From: CBFDBF01 sp050293315
GTDB lineage: Bacteria > Pseudomonadota > Gammaproteobacteria > Chromatiales > Chromatiaceae
Assembly: GCA_050293315.1 (NCBI GenBank)
Contig: JBNKMS010000023.1
Coordinates: 186,001-250,000 of the forward strand
DNA: 64,000 bases
Direction: 5' to 3'
Numbering within the stretch: position 1 is the stretch's first letter; each line of letters starts with the position of its first letter. The notes under the pieces are model-generated. The model saw only the letters and a list, made by a program, of their open reading frames with translations. It was not told the origin of the DNA and did no database searches. This document shows positions 53,767 through 62,142 of this stretch, one piece after another. A program made the translations under genes and the position numbers.

Positions 53767-53793
53767 GGAACCTCTAAACAGATCAGAGGTTCC
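53767..53793 (+). promoter_or_regulatory. hairpin in the kdsA-eno spacer
   Basis: Perfect 9-bp stem GGAACCTCT / AGAGGTTCC with a nine-base loop, 27 bp upstream of the eno ATG. No U-run follows, so it is not a normal terminator. It may be an eno mRNA leader structure or the end of a promoter region. Confidence 0.5.
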
Positions 53794-53819
53794 ATAGATT
53801 AATTATTGAGATAGCAACT

Positions 53820-55103
53820 ATGTCTGAGATTATTGATATTCGTGGCCGTGAAATTTTGGATTCCCGTGGTAACCCCACGGTAGAGGCAGATGTAATTACT
53901 GCCGATGGAGCGATTGGCCGTGCGGTTGCGCCCTCTGGCGCCTCCACCGGCTCGCGCGAGGCACTGGAGTTGCGGGATGGTGATAAGGGCCGCTATGGCG
54001 GCAAGGGCGTATTGCAGGCGGTCGAGAATATTAACGGCGTGTTGCGGGAGGCGCTGATCGGCAGAGACGTATCCGACCAGGAGGGGCTGGACCGCAGCAT
54101 GATCGAACTGGACGGTACCGACAACAAAGGCAACCTAGGTGCCAATGCCATACTGGCGATCTCCCTGGCAACGGCCCATGCCGCTGCTCAGGAGGAGGCG
54201 CTACCGCTCTACCGCTATCTATCCAACGGTCCTTACCGCATGCCGGTGCCGATGATGAACATCATAAACGGCGGAGAACATGCGGATAATAGTGTCGATA
54301 TACAGGAGTTTATGATCCTGCCGGTGGGGGCCGACTCCGTTCGGGAGGCGATCCGCTATGGTGCCGAGGTGTTCCATGCCCTGAAGGGTGTTCTAAAGGG
54401 ACGCGGGTTGAATACGGCGGTCGGTGACGAGGGCGGCTTTGCCCCTGACCTGCCGTCCAACGAGGCGGCGGTTGAGGTGATCCTGGAGGCTATCGGCAAG
54501 GCCGGGTTCAAGGCGGGTAGCGATATCTATCTGGGCCTGGATACTGCCAGCTCAGAATTCTATAGGGATGGTCAATATGATCTTGCCTCAGAGGGACGCA
54601 AGTTTGATTCCGCCGATTTTGTTGACTATCTGGCCGCGCTGGTCGAGCAGTACCCCATAATCTCCATTGAGGATGGTATGGATGAGAGCGACTGGGATGG
54701 GTGGAAGATCCTGACCGAAAAGCTGGGCGACAAGATACAGCTGGTCGGAGATGACCTGTTCGTGACCAATACCGGTATCCTTGCGCGCGGTATCGAGGAG
54801 CAGGTGGCCAACTCTATCCTGATCAAGTTCAACCAGATCGGTACCCTTACCGAGACCATGGATGCCATCAATATGGCGCATGACGCCGGTTATTCCGCTG
54901 TGATCTCACACCGTTCCGGAGAGACCGAGGATACCACTATCGCCGACCTGGTAGTGGCGTCCAATGTCGGGCAGATCAAGACCGGTTCCCTCTGTCGCTC
55001 CGACCGGGTGGCCAAGTACAACCAGTTGATGCGGATAGAGGACCAGCTGGGAGATGAGGCCGTATATGCCGGTAGAGGGGCCTTTACGCACCTTGCGTCC
55101 TGA
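53820..55103 (+). CDS. eno: enolase
   Basis: 427 aa. Interconverts 2-phosphoglycerate and PEP. Motifs: SEIIDIRGREILDSRGNPTVEAD, SGASTGSREALELRD, the metal Asp/Glu sites (YLGLDTASSEF, ISIEDGMDESDW, QLVGDDLFVTN) and the C-terminal ISHRSGETEDTTIADLVV. Also a degradosome component in many gammaproteobacteria. Confidence 0.98.
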   Translation: MSEIIDIRGREILDSRGNPTVEADVITADGAIGRAVAPSGASTGSREALELRDGDKGRYGGKGVLQAVENINGVLREALIGRDVSDQEGLDRSMIELDGTDNKGNLGANAILAISLATAHAAAQEEALPLYRYLSNGPYRMPVPMMNIINGGEHADNSVDIQEFMILPVGADSVREAIRYGAEVFHALKGVLKGRGLNTAVGDEGGFAPDLPSNEAAVEVILEAIGKAGFKAGSDIYLGLDTASSEFYRDGQYDLASEGRKFDSADFVDYLAALVEQYPIISIEDGMDESDWDGWKILTEKLGDKIQLVGDDLFVTNTGILARGIEEQVANSILIKFNQIGTLTETMDAINMAHDAGYSAVISHRSGETEDTTIADLVVASNVGQIKTGSLCRSDRVAKYNQLMRIEDQLGDEAVYAGRGAFTHLAS

Positions 55104-55127
55104 GATTAGGGGCGCATAGGGGTGGCT

Positions 55128-55421
55128 ATGCGTATCCTGATTGTGGTCCTACTGCTACTGCTGCTACTGCTTCAGTACCGTCTCTGGGTCGGAGAGGGGA
55201 GTCTGGCGGAGGTCCACTCACTACAGCAGGATATAGCAGATCAACAGGCCGAACTAGAAGAGTTACGGCAGCGTAACAGGGCGCTCCAGGCCGAGGTGAG
55301 TAATCTCAAGCAGGGGCTGGACGCCATCGAAGAGCGGGCCCGTAGCGAGCTGGGGATGATCCGTGATGGTGAGATCTTCTACCAGATCATAGAAGAGCAG
55401 CCAGAGGGTGGATCGGAGTGA
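55128..55421 (+). CDS. ftsB: cell division protein FtsB
   Basis: 97 aa from ATG 55128, five bases after AGGGG; an in-frame GTG at 55122 is less likely. One N-terminal membrane helix (ILIVVLLLLLLLLQYRLW) is followed by a periplasmic coiled coil (QQDIADQQAELEELRQRNRALQ) and the conserved EERARSELGMI. Forms the FtsQBL complex of the divisome. Its stop overlaps the ispD GTG (GTGA). Confidence 0.94.
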   Translation: MRILIVVLLLLLLLLQYRLWVGEGSLAEVHSLQQDIADQQAELEELRQRNRALQAEVSNLKQGLDAIEERARSELGMIRDGEIFYQIIEEQPEGGSE

Positions 55422-56119
55422 CTGCGGCGGGGCGTTACTGGGCCGTGGTCCCGGCCGCAGGTGTCGGCCGCCGTATGGGCGCAGCCTTCCCCAAGCAGTA
55501 CCTGCAGCTCAATGGACGCACGGTAATTGAGCATACCCTGGATAGGCTGCTTGCCCAGCCTCAACTGGCCGGTATCTATGTTGCGCTCTCTCCAGACGAC
55601 GGCTGGTGGGAGAGCACCTCTGTGGCCAACCATCCAATGATTACGCGGGTTGATGGTGGCGCTGAGCGCTGCCAATCGGTGCTGCATGCCCTTAGTCTGC
55701 TGCGCCAGAGTGCCGACCAGAGTGATTGGGTGCTGGTACATGATGCGGTGCGACCCTGCTTGCGGCAAGAGGATCTGGATGCCCTGATAGAGGGGCTGGT
55801 TGACCATCCGGTAGGCGGGCTGTTGGGTGTGCCGGTGCAGGACAGCATGAAGCGGACTGATAGCGAGGGAGTGGTTGCGGCGACGCTGGCGCGAGAGCAG
55901 CTATGGCATGCCTATACTCCACAGATGTTCCGCCTCGGGATGCTCCACCAGGCGTTGCGTGACGCCCTGGCAGCGGGGCTGCTGGTTACAGATGACGCCT
56001 CAGCAATGGAGGCGGCCGGTCATAGCCCGCTGATGGTTGAGGGGCATAGAGACAACATCAAGATTACCCGGCCCGAAGACCTTGAGCTGGCCGCATTCTA
56101 TCTGCACAACCGCAGATAG
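55418..56119 (+). CDS. ispD: 2-C-methyl-D-erythritol 4-phosphate cytidylyltransferase
   Basis: 233 aa. Starts with the nucleotide-binding signature VVPAAGVGRRMGAAFPKQYL, then VLVHDAVRPCL and TDDASAMEAAGHSPLMVEG. Third step of the non-mevalonate isoprenoid pathway. Usually followed directly by ispF; here ispF is 4.4 kb away on the opposite strand. Confidence 0.96.
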   Translation: MTAAGRYWAVVPAAGVGRRMGAAFPKQYLQLNGRTVIEHTLDRLLAQPQLAGIYVALSPDDGWWESTSVANHPMITRVDGGAERCQSVLHALSLLRQSADQSDWVLVHDAVRPCLRQEDLDALIEGLVDHPVGGLLGVPVQDSMKRTDSEGVVAATLAREQLWHAYTPQMFRLGMLHQALRDALAAGLLVTDDASAMEAAGHSPLMVEGHRDNIKITRPEDLELAAFYLHNRR

Positions 56120-56252
56120 ATTTACCAGACGACTCTCTGTAGATAGCGCAGCGGAAGGCGCTAGCGCTATATTAATAGTTTAAGATGTGCTAATGTATCG
56201 GCCATTTTCCGGCCACCAATAATAACTATCTGCTAGCTGGTACCCACAAACT

Positions 56253-58205
56253 ATGAACATCCTAGATATCCCAACAAAATATCTTGTCTCTGGCGCCCTG
56301 TTCGCTATTGTCGCAATCGCTCTCCTGTTTGTAGTACCTAGCGCGGAGATCGCCTGGGTCAGCGAGATTTTGCTGCTCACAGTCTACCTGTTTGCCTTCG
56401 AGGTGGTGGGTGTTGACGTGGCAGCCATCTCTATCATGGTGCTGTTGGGCCTGAGCAATCTGTTTGCCCCGGTGATGGGTCTGGAGTCCGGGCTGGTGCC
56501 TCCACATGAGCTGTTTAACGGGCTCTCCTCCAACGCGGTTGTCTCAATCATAGCGGTGATGATTATCGGTAAGGGGCTGGATAAGACCGGGATCATGACC
56601 AAGGTGGCAGGATATATACTGCAGGCGGGTGGCAGCACCGAGAGGCGCATTATCCCTATCATCTCCGGCACTGTCGGTATCATATCGTCGTTCCTGCAGA
56701 ATGTGGGGGCAGCCGCGCTGTTTCTGCCTGTGGTGTCGCGCATATCGACGCGTGCCAATCTGCCCATGTCACGGCTACTAATGCCGATGGGTTTCTGTGC
56801 CATCCTTGGTGGTACCGTCACCATGGTTGGATCAAGTCCGCTGATTCTGCTAAATGACCTGATGCTTACATCCAACTCGGCACTGCCCGCTGATAAACAG
56901 ATGGAGGCCTGGTCCCTGTTCTCTGTTACCCCCATAGGTCTGGCGCTGGTGGCGGTGGGTATAACCTACTTTGTCTTGTTCGGACGTTTTGTGCTGCCGG
57001 ATAGTAGTGGTGAAGAGATCAGCTCATCCCGCAATACCAAGAAGTATCTGGATGAGGTCTACGGTGTTGGTTATGACCTGTATGAGGTATCGGTGCCTGC
57101 CGAAAGCCCGTTGGTTGGTAAGAGCCTGGATGAGATCGAAGAGGATCATGCCATTCGCGTGGTGGCGGTGGAGAAGGGTGATGGTCCACGTTTTGGTGCC
57201 CAGGGTGTGGATAGAGGCGTCGGCATTGAGGCTGGCACAGTCCTCGGGTTGCTCTCTTGTGAGCAGATATTTGGTTACTTCGTAAAGGCCACCAAGGTTC
57301 AGGTCAAGCCCGACCTGGAGAACTTTTCCGATGCGTTGGTTCCATCCAAGGCCGGTATCGCAGAGGTGGTGATACCGCCAGGTTCAGATATGATCGGAAA
57401 GACCGCGCGTGATGTCTGGCTGCGTAAGACCACGGGACTCTCACTGCTGGCGATTAACCGTGGAGGTGAGACCATAACGCGTGAGGGCGGCGGTGTACGC
57501 GAGACCCCCTTCCAGTCGGGTGACGCACTGGTTGTACATACCACCTGGGCCGATCTTGCACATCTGCAGAAGGACCCGAATTTTGTTGTGCTGACCACAG
57601 AGTTTATACACGAGGAGCTGCGGCCAGAGAAGCTGCGCTGGGCAGTGTTGTTCTTTCTATTAGCACTATCAATGATACTGTTCACCGATCTGTTGCTCTC
57701 CATAGCGCTGCTGACCGGGGCGCTGGGGATGATCCTCTCCGGGGTGTTGAGTATTGATGAGGCCTATCGCGCGGTTAGCTGGAAAACGGTCTTTCTCCTC
57801 GCCAGCCTGATTCCACTAGGATACGCGGTTGAGACCAGCGGTACCGCAGCCTATATCGCTGATAATACCTTGTCTCTGTTGGGTGGAGTGCCTGGTTGGG
57901 TACTGCAGGCGGCCGTCGCTGCATTGGCAACACTCTTTACCCTGGTTATGTCCAACGTGGGTGCTACCGTATTGCTGGTACCTCTGGCGGTAAATATAGC
58001 CATCGGGTCCGGTGCTGATCCTGCGGTCTACGCCTTGACCGTGGCTATTGCCACCTCCAACTCATTCCTCATCCCGACCCACCAGGTCAACGCCCTTATC
58101 ATGGGACCGGGGGGATACCGCGTGCTCGATTTTATGCGGGCCGGAGGAATTATGACCATACTCTTCCTGGTGGTCTCCCTGCTGATGCTGAATCTGATCT
58201 TCTAG
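56253..58205 (+). CDS. SLC13-family anion transporter with two RCK_C domains
   Basis: 650 aa. About twelve membrane helices in two blocks (residues 10-250 and 455-650) are split by two TrkA_C/RCK-type domains (about 280-450: LYEVSVPAESPLVGKSLDEIEEDHAIRVVAV and IAEVVIPPGSDMIGKTARDVW). Conserved SLC13 text: ISSFLQNVGAAALFLPVV, MVGSSPLILLND, TLVMSNVGATVLLVPLAV, ATSNSFLIPTHQVNALIMGPGG. This architecture is seen in putative sodium/sulfate carriers. In a sulfur oxidiser it could move sulfate; the direction and substrate are unproven. Confidence 0.85.
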   Translation: MNILDIPTKYLVSGALFAIVAIALLFVVPSAEIAWVSEILLLTVYLFAFEVVGVDVAAISIMVLLGLSNLFAPVMGLESGLVPPHELFNGLSSNAVVSIIAVMIIGKGLDKTGIMTKVAGYILQAGGSTERRIIPIISGTVGIISSFLQNVGAAALFLPVVSRISTRANLPMSRLLMPMGFCAILGGTVTMVGSSPLILLNDLMLTSNSALPADKQMEAWSLFSVTPIGLALVAVGITYFVLFGRFVLPDSSGEEISSSRNTKKYLDEVYGVGYDLYEVSVPAESPLVGKSLDEIEEDHAIRVVAVEKGDGPRFGAQGVDRGVGIEAGTVLGLLSCEQIFGYFVKATKVQVKPDLENFSDALVPSKAGIAEVVIPPGSDMIGKTARDVWLRKTTGLSLLAINRGGETITREGGGVRETPFQSGDALVVHTTWADLAHLQKDPNFVVLTTEFIHEELRPEKLRWAVLFFLLALSMILFTDLLLSIALLTGALGMILSGVLSIDEAYRAVSWKTVFLLASLIPLGYAVETSGTAAYIADNTLSLLGGVPGWVLQAAVAALATLFTLVMSNVGATVLLVPLAVNIAIGSGADPAVYALTVAIATSNSFLIPTHQVNALIMGPGGYRVLDFMRAGGIMTILFLVVSLLMLNLIF

Positions 58206-58302
58206 ACTATACGGTAGGAACTAAACGCATAGTCATCTTGATATGGGTAGTATGCTGGTCTTTAATGGTAAAGGCGACCTTCACCATTAGGAGCTCACCG
58301 TT

Positions 58303-59418
58303 TTGCCTTATTTCGGGAGAGAGGATTTGGCAGGGGATAGCGATAACAGCATAGGCAAAAGAATAGTCACTATGCATGAACAGATGCGTAGTGTTTGGCC
58401 GCATCTTTGTAGGATCGCCATAGCAACCTACGATGAACAGACGGATCTTTTAAAGACATTCATCAATAGCACAGAGGGTGGGGAATCACTCTCTCACTAC
58501 AGTGTAAAGCTTGAATCTGTAAAGTCTCTTAAGGAGTTGGCTGAGACTCGTCAAACGCGGGTAATCAATGACCTTGGAGCACTGGCCGGTTCACGCTCTG
58601 AGCATACTCAATGGCTTCTTGATCAGGGGTTTAAATCCAGCTACACCGTGCCGATACATGGGCATGAGAGTCTGATCGGTTTTCTGTTTTTCGATGCCGA
58701 CGAGGCCGACTATTTTGCCGATATAATCGTTAAGAGCCTGTCGGTCTATTCAGAGCTTATCGGGGCCCTGCTTCTCAATGAACTCGCACCGGTTCATACC
58801 CTTAGAGGTATCCTCAATACGGCAAAGCACTTTACCTACCAACGCGATAAAGAGACATCTGGTCATATACTGCGGATGTCGCACTACTCCCACCTGATCG
58901 CCATGAAGTTGGCGCAAACGATGGAGCTTTCTGACGAGTACATAGAGTACATATTACGTTACTCTCCACTACATGATATAGGGAAGATTGGCATCCCTGA
59001 CAATGTCTTGCTGAAAGAAGAGCCTTTGACGCCGGAAGAGTATGAGGTTGCGAGGAGACACGTCACGATGGGTTTGGAGATTATTGACTCCATTATGGCT
59101 GAGTTTGATTTGTCACATTTATCTCACTTGGAGATACTGAGAAACATCATAAGCTGTCATCATGAACGTTACGATGGATCGGGATATCCAAAAGGGTTGG
59201 TGGGCAAGGCTATACCATTGGAGGGGCGCATCGTGGCAGTCGCGGATGTTTTGGATGCGCTGACAGCCAGGAGACAGTATAAGCCTGCATGGAATTTCGA
59301 CCAATCAGTTGATTATATCTGTAACAATGCAGGCAGCATGTTTGATCCCGACTGCGTCTCTGTGTTGGAGCAGGAGAAGGACGATTTCCAAGAGATCCTA
59401 ATGCTGTTTAAGGAGTGA
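58303..59418 (+). CDS. HD-GYP domain protein with N-terminal GAF-like domain (c-di-GMP phosphodiesterase)
   Basis: 371 aa from a TTG start at 58303 that follows AGGAG by eight bases; ATG 58372 is the alternative but lacks a ribosome site. Residues about 40-160 look like a GAF sensor. The HD-GYP domain (about 175-365) has intact metal residues: HDIGKIGIPDNVL, ARRHVTMG, ISCHHERYDGSGYPKGL and ADVLDALTARRQYK. It should hydrolyse c-di-GMP. Its last 21 bp overlap the end of truD, which is encoded convergently. Confidence 0.9.
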   Translation: MPYFGREDLAGDSDNSIGKRIVTMHEQMRSVWPHLCRIAIATYDEQTDLLKTFINSTEGGESLSHYSVKLESVKSLKELAETRQTRVINDLGALAGSRSEHTQWLLDQGFKSSYTVPIHGHESLIGFLFFDADEADYFADIIVKSLSVYSELIGALLLNELAPVHTLRGILNTAKHFTYQRDKETSGHILRMSHYSHLIAMKLAQTMELSDEYIEYILRYSPLHDIGKIGIPDNVLLKEEPLTPEEYEVARRHVTMGLEIIDSIMAEFDLSHLSHLEILRNIISCHHERYDGSGYPKGLVGKAIPLEGRIVAVADVLDALTARRQYKPAWNFDQSVDYICNNAGSMFDPDCVSVLEQEKDDFQEILMLFKE

Positions 59419-60495
59419 TCTGTAGTCTATAAGTTCCCGCAACACAACGGTGGCGTAGCTCCCTTTGGTCAGGGTAAAGTCCAGCTCCAGGCACTCTGCT
59501 GATGGCCATGACCAGTTTAGCCCCTCTACCCGCAGTCGCAGGGCGCGACGCTCCTGCTTCAGGCCGCAAGACTCCAGTCCGCTGCGCCAGGTTGTAAAGG
59601 GTTGTAGGATGGCCTGCTCCAACTCTGCAACACCCATGGTCACCTCTGTTTGACCACGTCCATAGAGAGGGCCGCTGGGATGGATCTCCAGAGCATCCAC
59701 GCGCTGTTTTATCGCCGCGTCTATCTCATCTGCCAGGAAGTGCGAGCGGCGACCATCCAACAGCATGCGATCACCAGGCAGGGGGTGGTCCCAGCTGCCG
59801 TCGGTCACGCGGTTGGCCAGCACCTGGTTGAATAGATAGGAGCGGGCGGCAGAGATATAGAGACCGCGTCGATTGCGACTTACCTGTTTTAACCTGCCAC
59901 TAAAGAGCTGCTCCGCCATAGCGAGATTCCCCTCCTGGTGGCCAAAACGCTGCTCTCCAAAATAGTTTGGTACCCCCTCTTGCCTGATTGTTGTCAGCCG
60001 CTGTTCAACCTCATCCTGGTCACCCTGCAGTTCGCGTATCAGGATGCGAAAGCGATTTCCCCGCAGGGCGCCGCGACGGAGCTTGCGTCGGTGGCGTTGC
60101 CACTGTAGCAATTCAATCTGCTCCGATTTGAATTTTCCCCAGTCTGGCTCCGCGCGCCCGGAGAGGCGGAGACTGAACCATTGGGTAGTGGTAGCGTTGC
60201 GGTCCTTCAGCCCGGCATAACTGACGTCACGCGGGGCCACTCCGGCAAACCGTGCCAGTTCAGAGGCCAGCCAGGCGGTGTTGGTGTCCCGTTTCTGTAG
60301 CTGCAGCAGCGTATGCTCACCCTCGCCATCTGGATCGAACCCCAGGATCTCATCCACCCGAAAGTCATCCGGGGTGGAGCGGATAACCCCAGAGGATGTC
60401 GGCCTGCCGTGGGCGTAGGGGAGTTGGTGGTATTTAGCCCACACTTCTAACCACCCTTCTACTGTGGTGAGAAGTGTGGGCTGGAGAGTGCGCAC
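59398..60495 (-). CDS. truD: tRNA pseudouridine(13) synthase
   Basis: 365 aa as a GTG frame directly after ispF, but E. coli TruD aligns from about residue 22 (LPYAHGRPTSSG), so the true start may be the GTG at 60444, within a hairpin. Family motifs: DDFRVDEILGF, DVSYAGLKDRNATTTQWF with the catalytic Asp, GVPNYFGEQRFGHQEGN, RSYLFNQVLANRV and KGSYATVVLRELID. Modifies U13 of tRNA-Glu. Confidence 0.93.
   Translation of the reverse strand: MRTLQPTLLTTVEGWLEVWAKYHQLPYAHGRPTSSGVIRSTPDDFRVDEILGFDPDGEGEHTLLQLQKRDTNTAWLASELARFAGVAPRDVSYAGLKDRNATTTQWFSLRLSGRAEPDWGKFKSEQIELLQWQRHRRKLRRGALRGNRFRILIRELQGDQDEVEQRLTTIRQEGVPNYFGEQRFGHQEGNLAMAEQLFSGRLKQVSRNRRGLYISAARSYLFNQVLANRVTDGSWDHPLPGDRMLLDGRRSHFLADEIDAAIKQRVDALEIHPSGPLYGRGQTEVTMGVAELEQAILQPFTTWRSGLESCGLKQERRALRLRVEGLNWSWPSAECLELDFTLTKGSYATVVLRELIDYRSLLKQH
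60436..60482 (-). promoter_or_regulatory. hairpin at the ispF-truD junction overlapping a candidate truD start
   Basis: Perfect 13-bp arms AGCCCACACTTCT (60436-60448) and AGAAGTGTGGGCT (60470-60482), plus an inner CCAC/GTGG pairing. On the minus-strand mRNA it begins 14 nt after the ispF stop and its 3' arm contains the GTG at 60444. It could block or delay truD translation, or mark an old insertion. Confidence 0.55.
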
Positions 60496-60966
60496 TCACT
60501 CATCGAGCAGCACTACCGCATAGGCGGCAATCCCCTCACCTCTGCCGGTAAATCCCATCCCCTCGGTGGTGGTCGCCTTGATATTGATGGCAGATGGGTC
60601 TACTTGTAGATCGACCGAGATGTTTTCCCGCATCGCGGGTAGATGGTCGGCCAGTCTCGGTCTCTGCGCCACAATAGTCATGTCGCTATTGTGTACAGAC
60701 AATCCGTTGTCGTGGAGTAGCTGCACCACCTTGCGCAGCAGGATGCGGCTATCTATATCCTTGAATTCACTACTGCTGTCTGGAAAGTGCTTGCCGATAT
60801 CCCCTAAACCAGCTGCCCCAAGCAGGGCATCGCAGAGGGCGTGGAGCAGTACGTCACCATCGGAGTGGGCGGCAAGCCCCTGGTCATGCTCTATCGGCAC
60901 ACCGCCTAGAACCAGCTCCCTCTCCTGGATGAAATGGTGGGCATCGTAGCCCTGTCCTATGCGCAT
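60496..60966 (-). CDS. ispF: 2-C-methyl-D-erythritol 2,4-cyclodiphosphate synthase
   Basis: 156 aa from ATG 60966 with AGAGGCGG upstream; the frame is open further 5' but the family starts MRIGQGYDAHHF. Metal ligands: Asp and His in GYDAHHF and the later H in LLHALCDALLGAAGLGDIGKHFPD. Also HNSDMTIVAQRPRL and ATTTEGMGFTGRGEGIAAYA. Cyclises CDP-ME-2P to MEcPP. Confidence 0.96.
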   Translation of the reverse strand: MRIGQGYDAHHFIQERELVLGGVPIEHDQGLAAHSDGDVLLHALCDALLGAAGLGDIGKHFPDSSSEFKDIDSRILLRKVVQLLHDNGLSVHNSDMTIVAQRPRLADHLPAMRENISVDLQVDPSAINIKATTTEGMGFTGRGEGIAAYAVVLLDE

Positions 60967-61144
60967 AAAACCGCCTCTTACTACTCTCTTGAATCTGTGG
61001 ATTTGAGCCAATTGTAATATAAATTTAGATCTTAAGTGCTTGAATTGATTATAACAAGATAAAAACCTAGCAAATCACTCTAGTATTATTCTGGAATGAG
61101 TATAAAGTTTAAGTCAGGGTATAGGCAAAATGGAGGAGATGAAC
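60967..61144. promoter_or_regulatory. A+T-rich divergent promoter region of ispF and the DsrC-like gene
   Basis: 178 bp, notably A+T rich between about 61010 and 61110, with TATTAT-like and TTGAAT-like hexamers on the plus strand. It presumably drives ispF-truD leftward and the DsrC-like gene rightward. Promoter boxes cannot be fixed with confidence. Confidence 0.4.
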
Positions 61145-61498
61145 ATGACTCTAACAATAAATGGTGCAGTTATAGCTACGGATGAGGAGGGCTTTCTGTT
61201 AAACCCTGAACAGTGGTCACAACAGGTCTCTGCTGAGATAGCCAGGCAGGAGGGGTACGAGTTGAAAGATGACCACATCGGACTGGTAGACTACTTTCGG
61301 GAGTATTGGGACGAGCACAGCACACATCCAACGATGCATATCCTGGTTCAGGAGATCGGCGGTAGAGTAGGTGTTACATTCCACGACCACAAGCAGGCCA
61401 CCAAGCATCTCTATACGATCTTTCCACATGAGCCGATTGCCGAGCTGTGCAAACTGGCTGGTCTGCCCAAGCCACTACCCAGTGAGCGTGAGGGTTAG
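61145..61498 (+). CDS. DsrC-family protein with a single C-terminal-arm cysteine
   Basis: 117 aa from ATG 61145 (GGAGGAG eight bases upstream; an ATG at 61130 precedes that site). Fold text matches DsrC: GFLLNPEQWSQQVSAEIARQ, GLVDYFREYWDEH, KHLYTIFPHEPIAELCKLAGLPKP. It keeps the Cys equivalent to DsrC Cys99 (here Cys102), but the tail ends LPSEREG, so the terminal Cys is missing. This is the opposite of TusE, which keeps the terminal one. It cannot form the DsrC intramolecular disulfide. Alone on its transcript, far from dsr. Role unknown, possibly sulfur transfer to another acceptor or regulation. Confidence 0.85.
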   Translation: MTLTINGAVIATDEEGFLLNPEQWSQQVSAEIARQEGYELKDDHIGLVDYFREYWDEHSTHPTMHILVQEIGGRVGVTFHDHKQATKHLYTIFPHEPIAELCKLAGLPKPLPSEREG

Positions 61499-61512
61499 GA
61501 TTGTATAATCTG

Positions 61513-61542
61513 CGTTCACCACATCTATTTGTGTGGTGAGCG
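61513..61542. terminator. hairpin between the convergent DsrC-like and Smr genes
   Basis: An 11-bp stem, CGTTCACCACA with TGTGGTGAGCG (one G-T pair), and an eight-base loop. It overlaps the stop codon of the Smr gene (61525-61527). Neither side has a T-run, so it may end both transcripts only weakly or stabilise 3' ends. Confidence 0.45.
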
Positions 61543-62061
61543 TAGTAACACATATGCAGCACCGGTGCCGCCATCTCGCGGTGTGGCCGAGCAGAACGCC
61601 AGGACATCACTGTGTTGGCGCAGCCAGATGTTGAGTTTCTGTTTTAGTACCGGTTGCCCCTTGGAGCCATATCCCTTGCCATGGATGATGCGTGCACAGC
61701 GTACCCCGCGGCGTTTGCATTCGCCTAAAAATTGTTCCATCTCCTGACGTGCGTGGTTAGCGGTATACCCATGCAGATCCAGCTCCCGCTCACTCTTGAT
61801 GTGACCTCGGCGGAGATCACGAAACACTCGATGCTGCACCCCAGGGCGGTAAAACAGTAGCTCATCTCCTGTCTTTATCTCGTTTGCGGAGAATTGTTCC
61901 TGCCACTGGCTCTCATCTGGCTCCTGTTGTCGTTGCAGTGGGCGTGGCCGCGGTCTCCTCTTCCACGGATCAACCCTGTCCTGGCGCATCGGGATCGCAT
62001 CCTCCATTGCCTGTTGGAAGGGTGTTTTGCCAGGTTTTTTATCTGTTGGTTCCCTGCTCAT
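61525..62061 (-). CDS. Smr-domain protein (SmrA/SmrB-like putative endonuclease)
   Basis: 178 aa. Basic N-terminal region with Arg/Pro/Gln text, then the Smr domain: ELDLHGYTANHARQEMEQFL, CARIIHGKGYGSKGQPVLK and AFCSATPRDGGTGAAYVLL. The LDLHG and HGKG motifs are the Smr signature. E. coli SmrB cleaves mRNA at collided ribosomes; the assignment to SmrA or SmrB is not settled here. Divergent from surE with about 80 bp between. Confidence 0.9.
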   Translation of the reverse strand: MSREPTDKKPGKTPFQQAMEDAIPMRQDRVDPWKRRPRPRPLQRQQEPDESQWQEQFSANEIKTGDELLFYRPGVQHRVFRDLRRGHIKSERELDLHGYTANHARQEMEQFLGECKRRGVRCARIIHGKGYGSKGQPVLKQKLNIWLRQHSDVLAFCSATPRDGGTGAAYVLLRSPHK

Positions 62062-62142
62062 GATGATGAAAATGAGTGGTTGCTTTGGGGCCGACAGTAT
62101 AGCAGGAGTCTGATATAGTTATCCCCGAAACGGGGAGAGCAG

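Noticed and set aside
61513..61542. Hairpin between the DsrC-like and Smr genes as a firm bidirectional terminator
   Set aside because: Neither side has a T-run, so it was listed only as a low-confidence hairpin.
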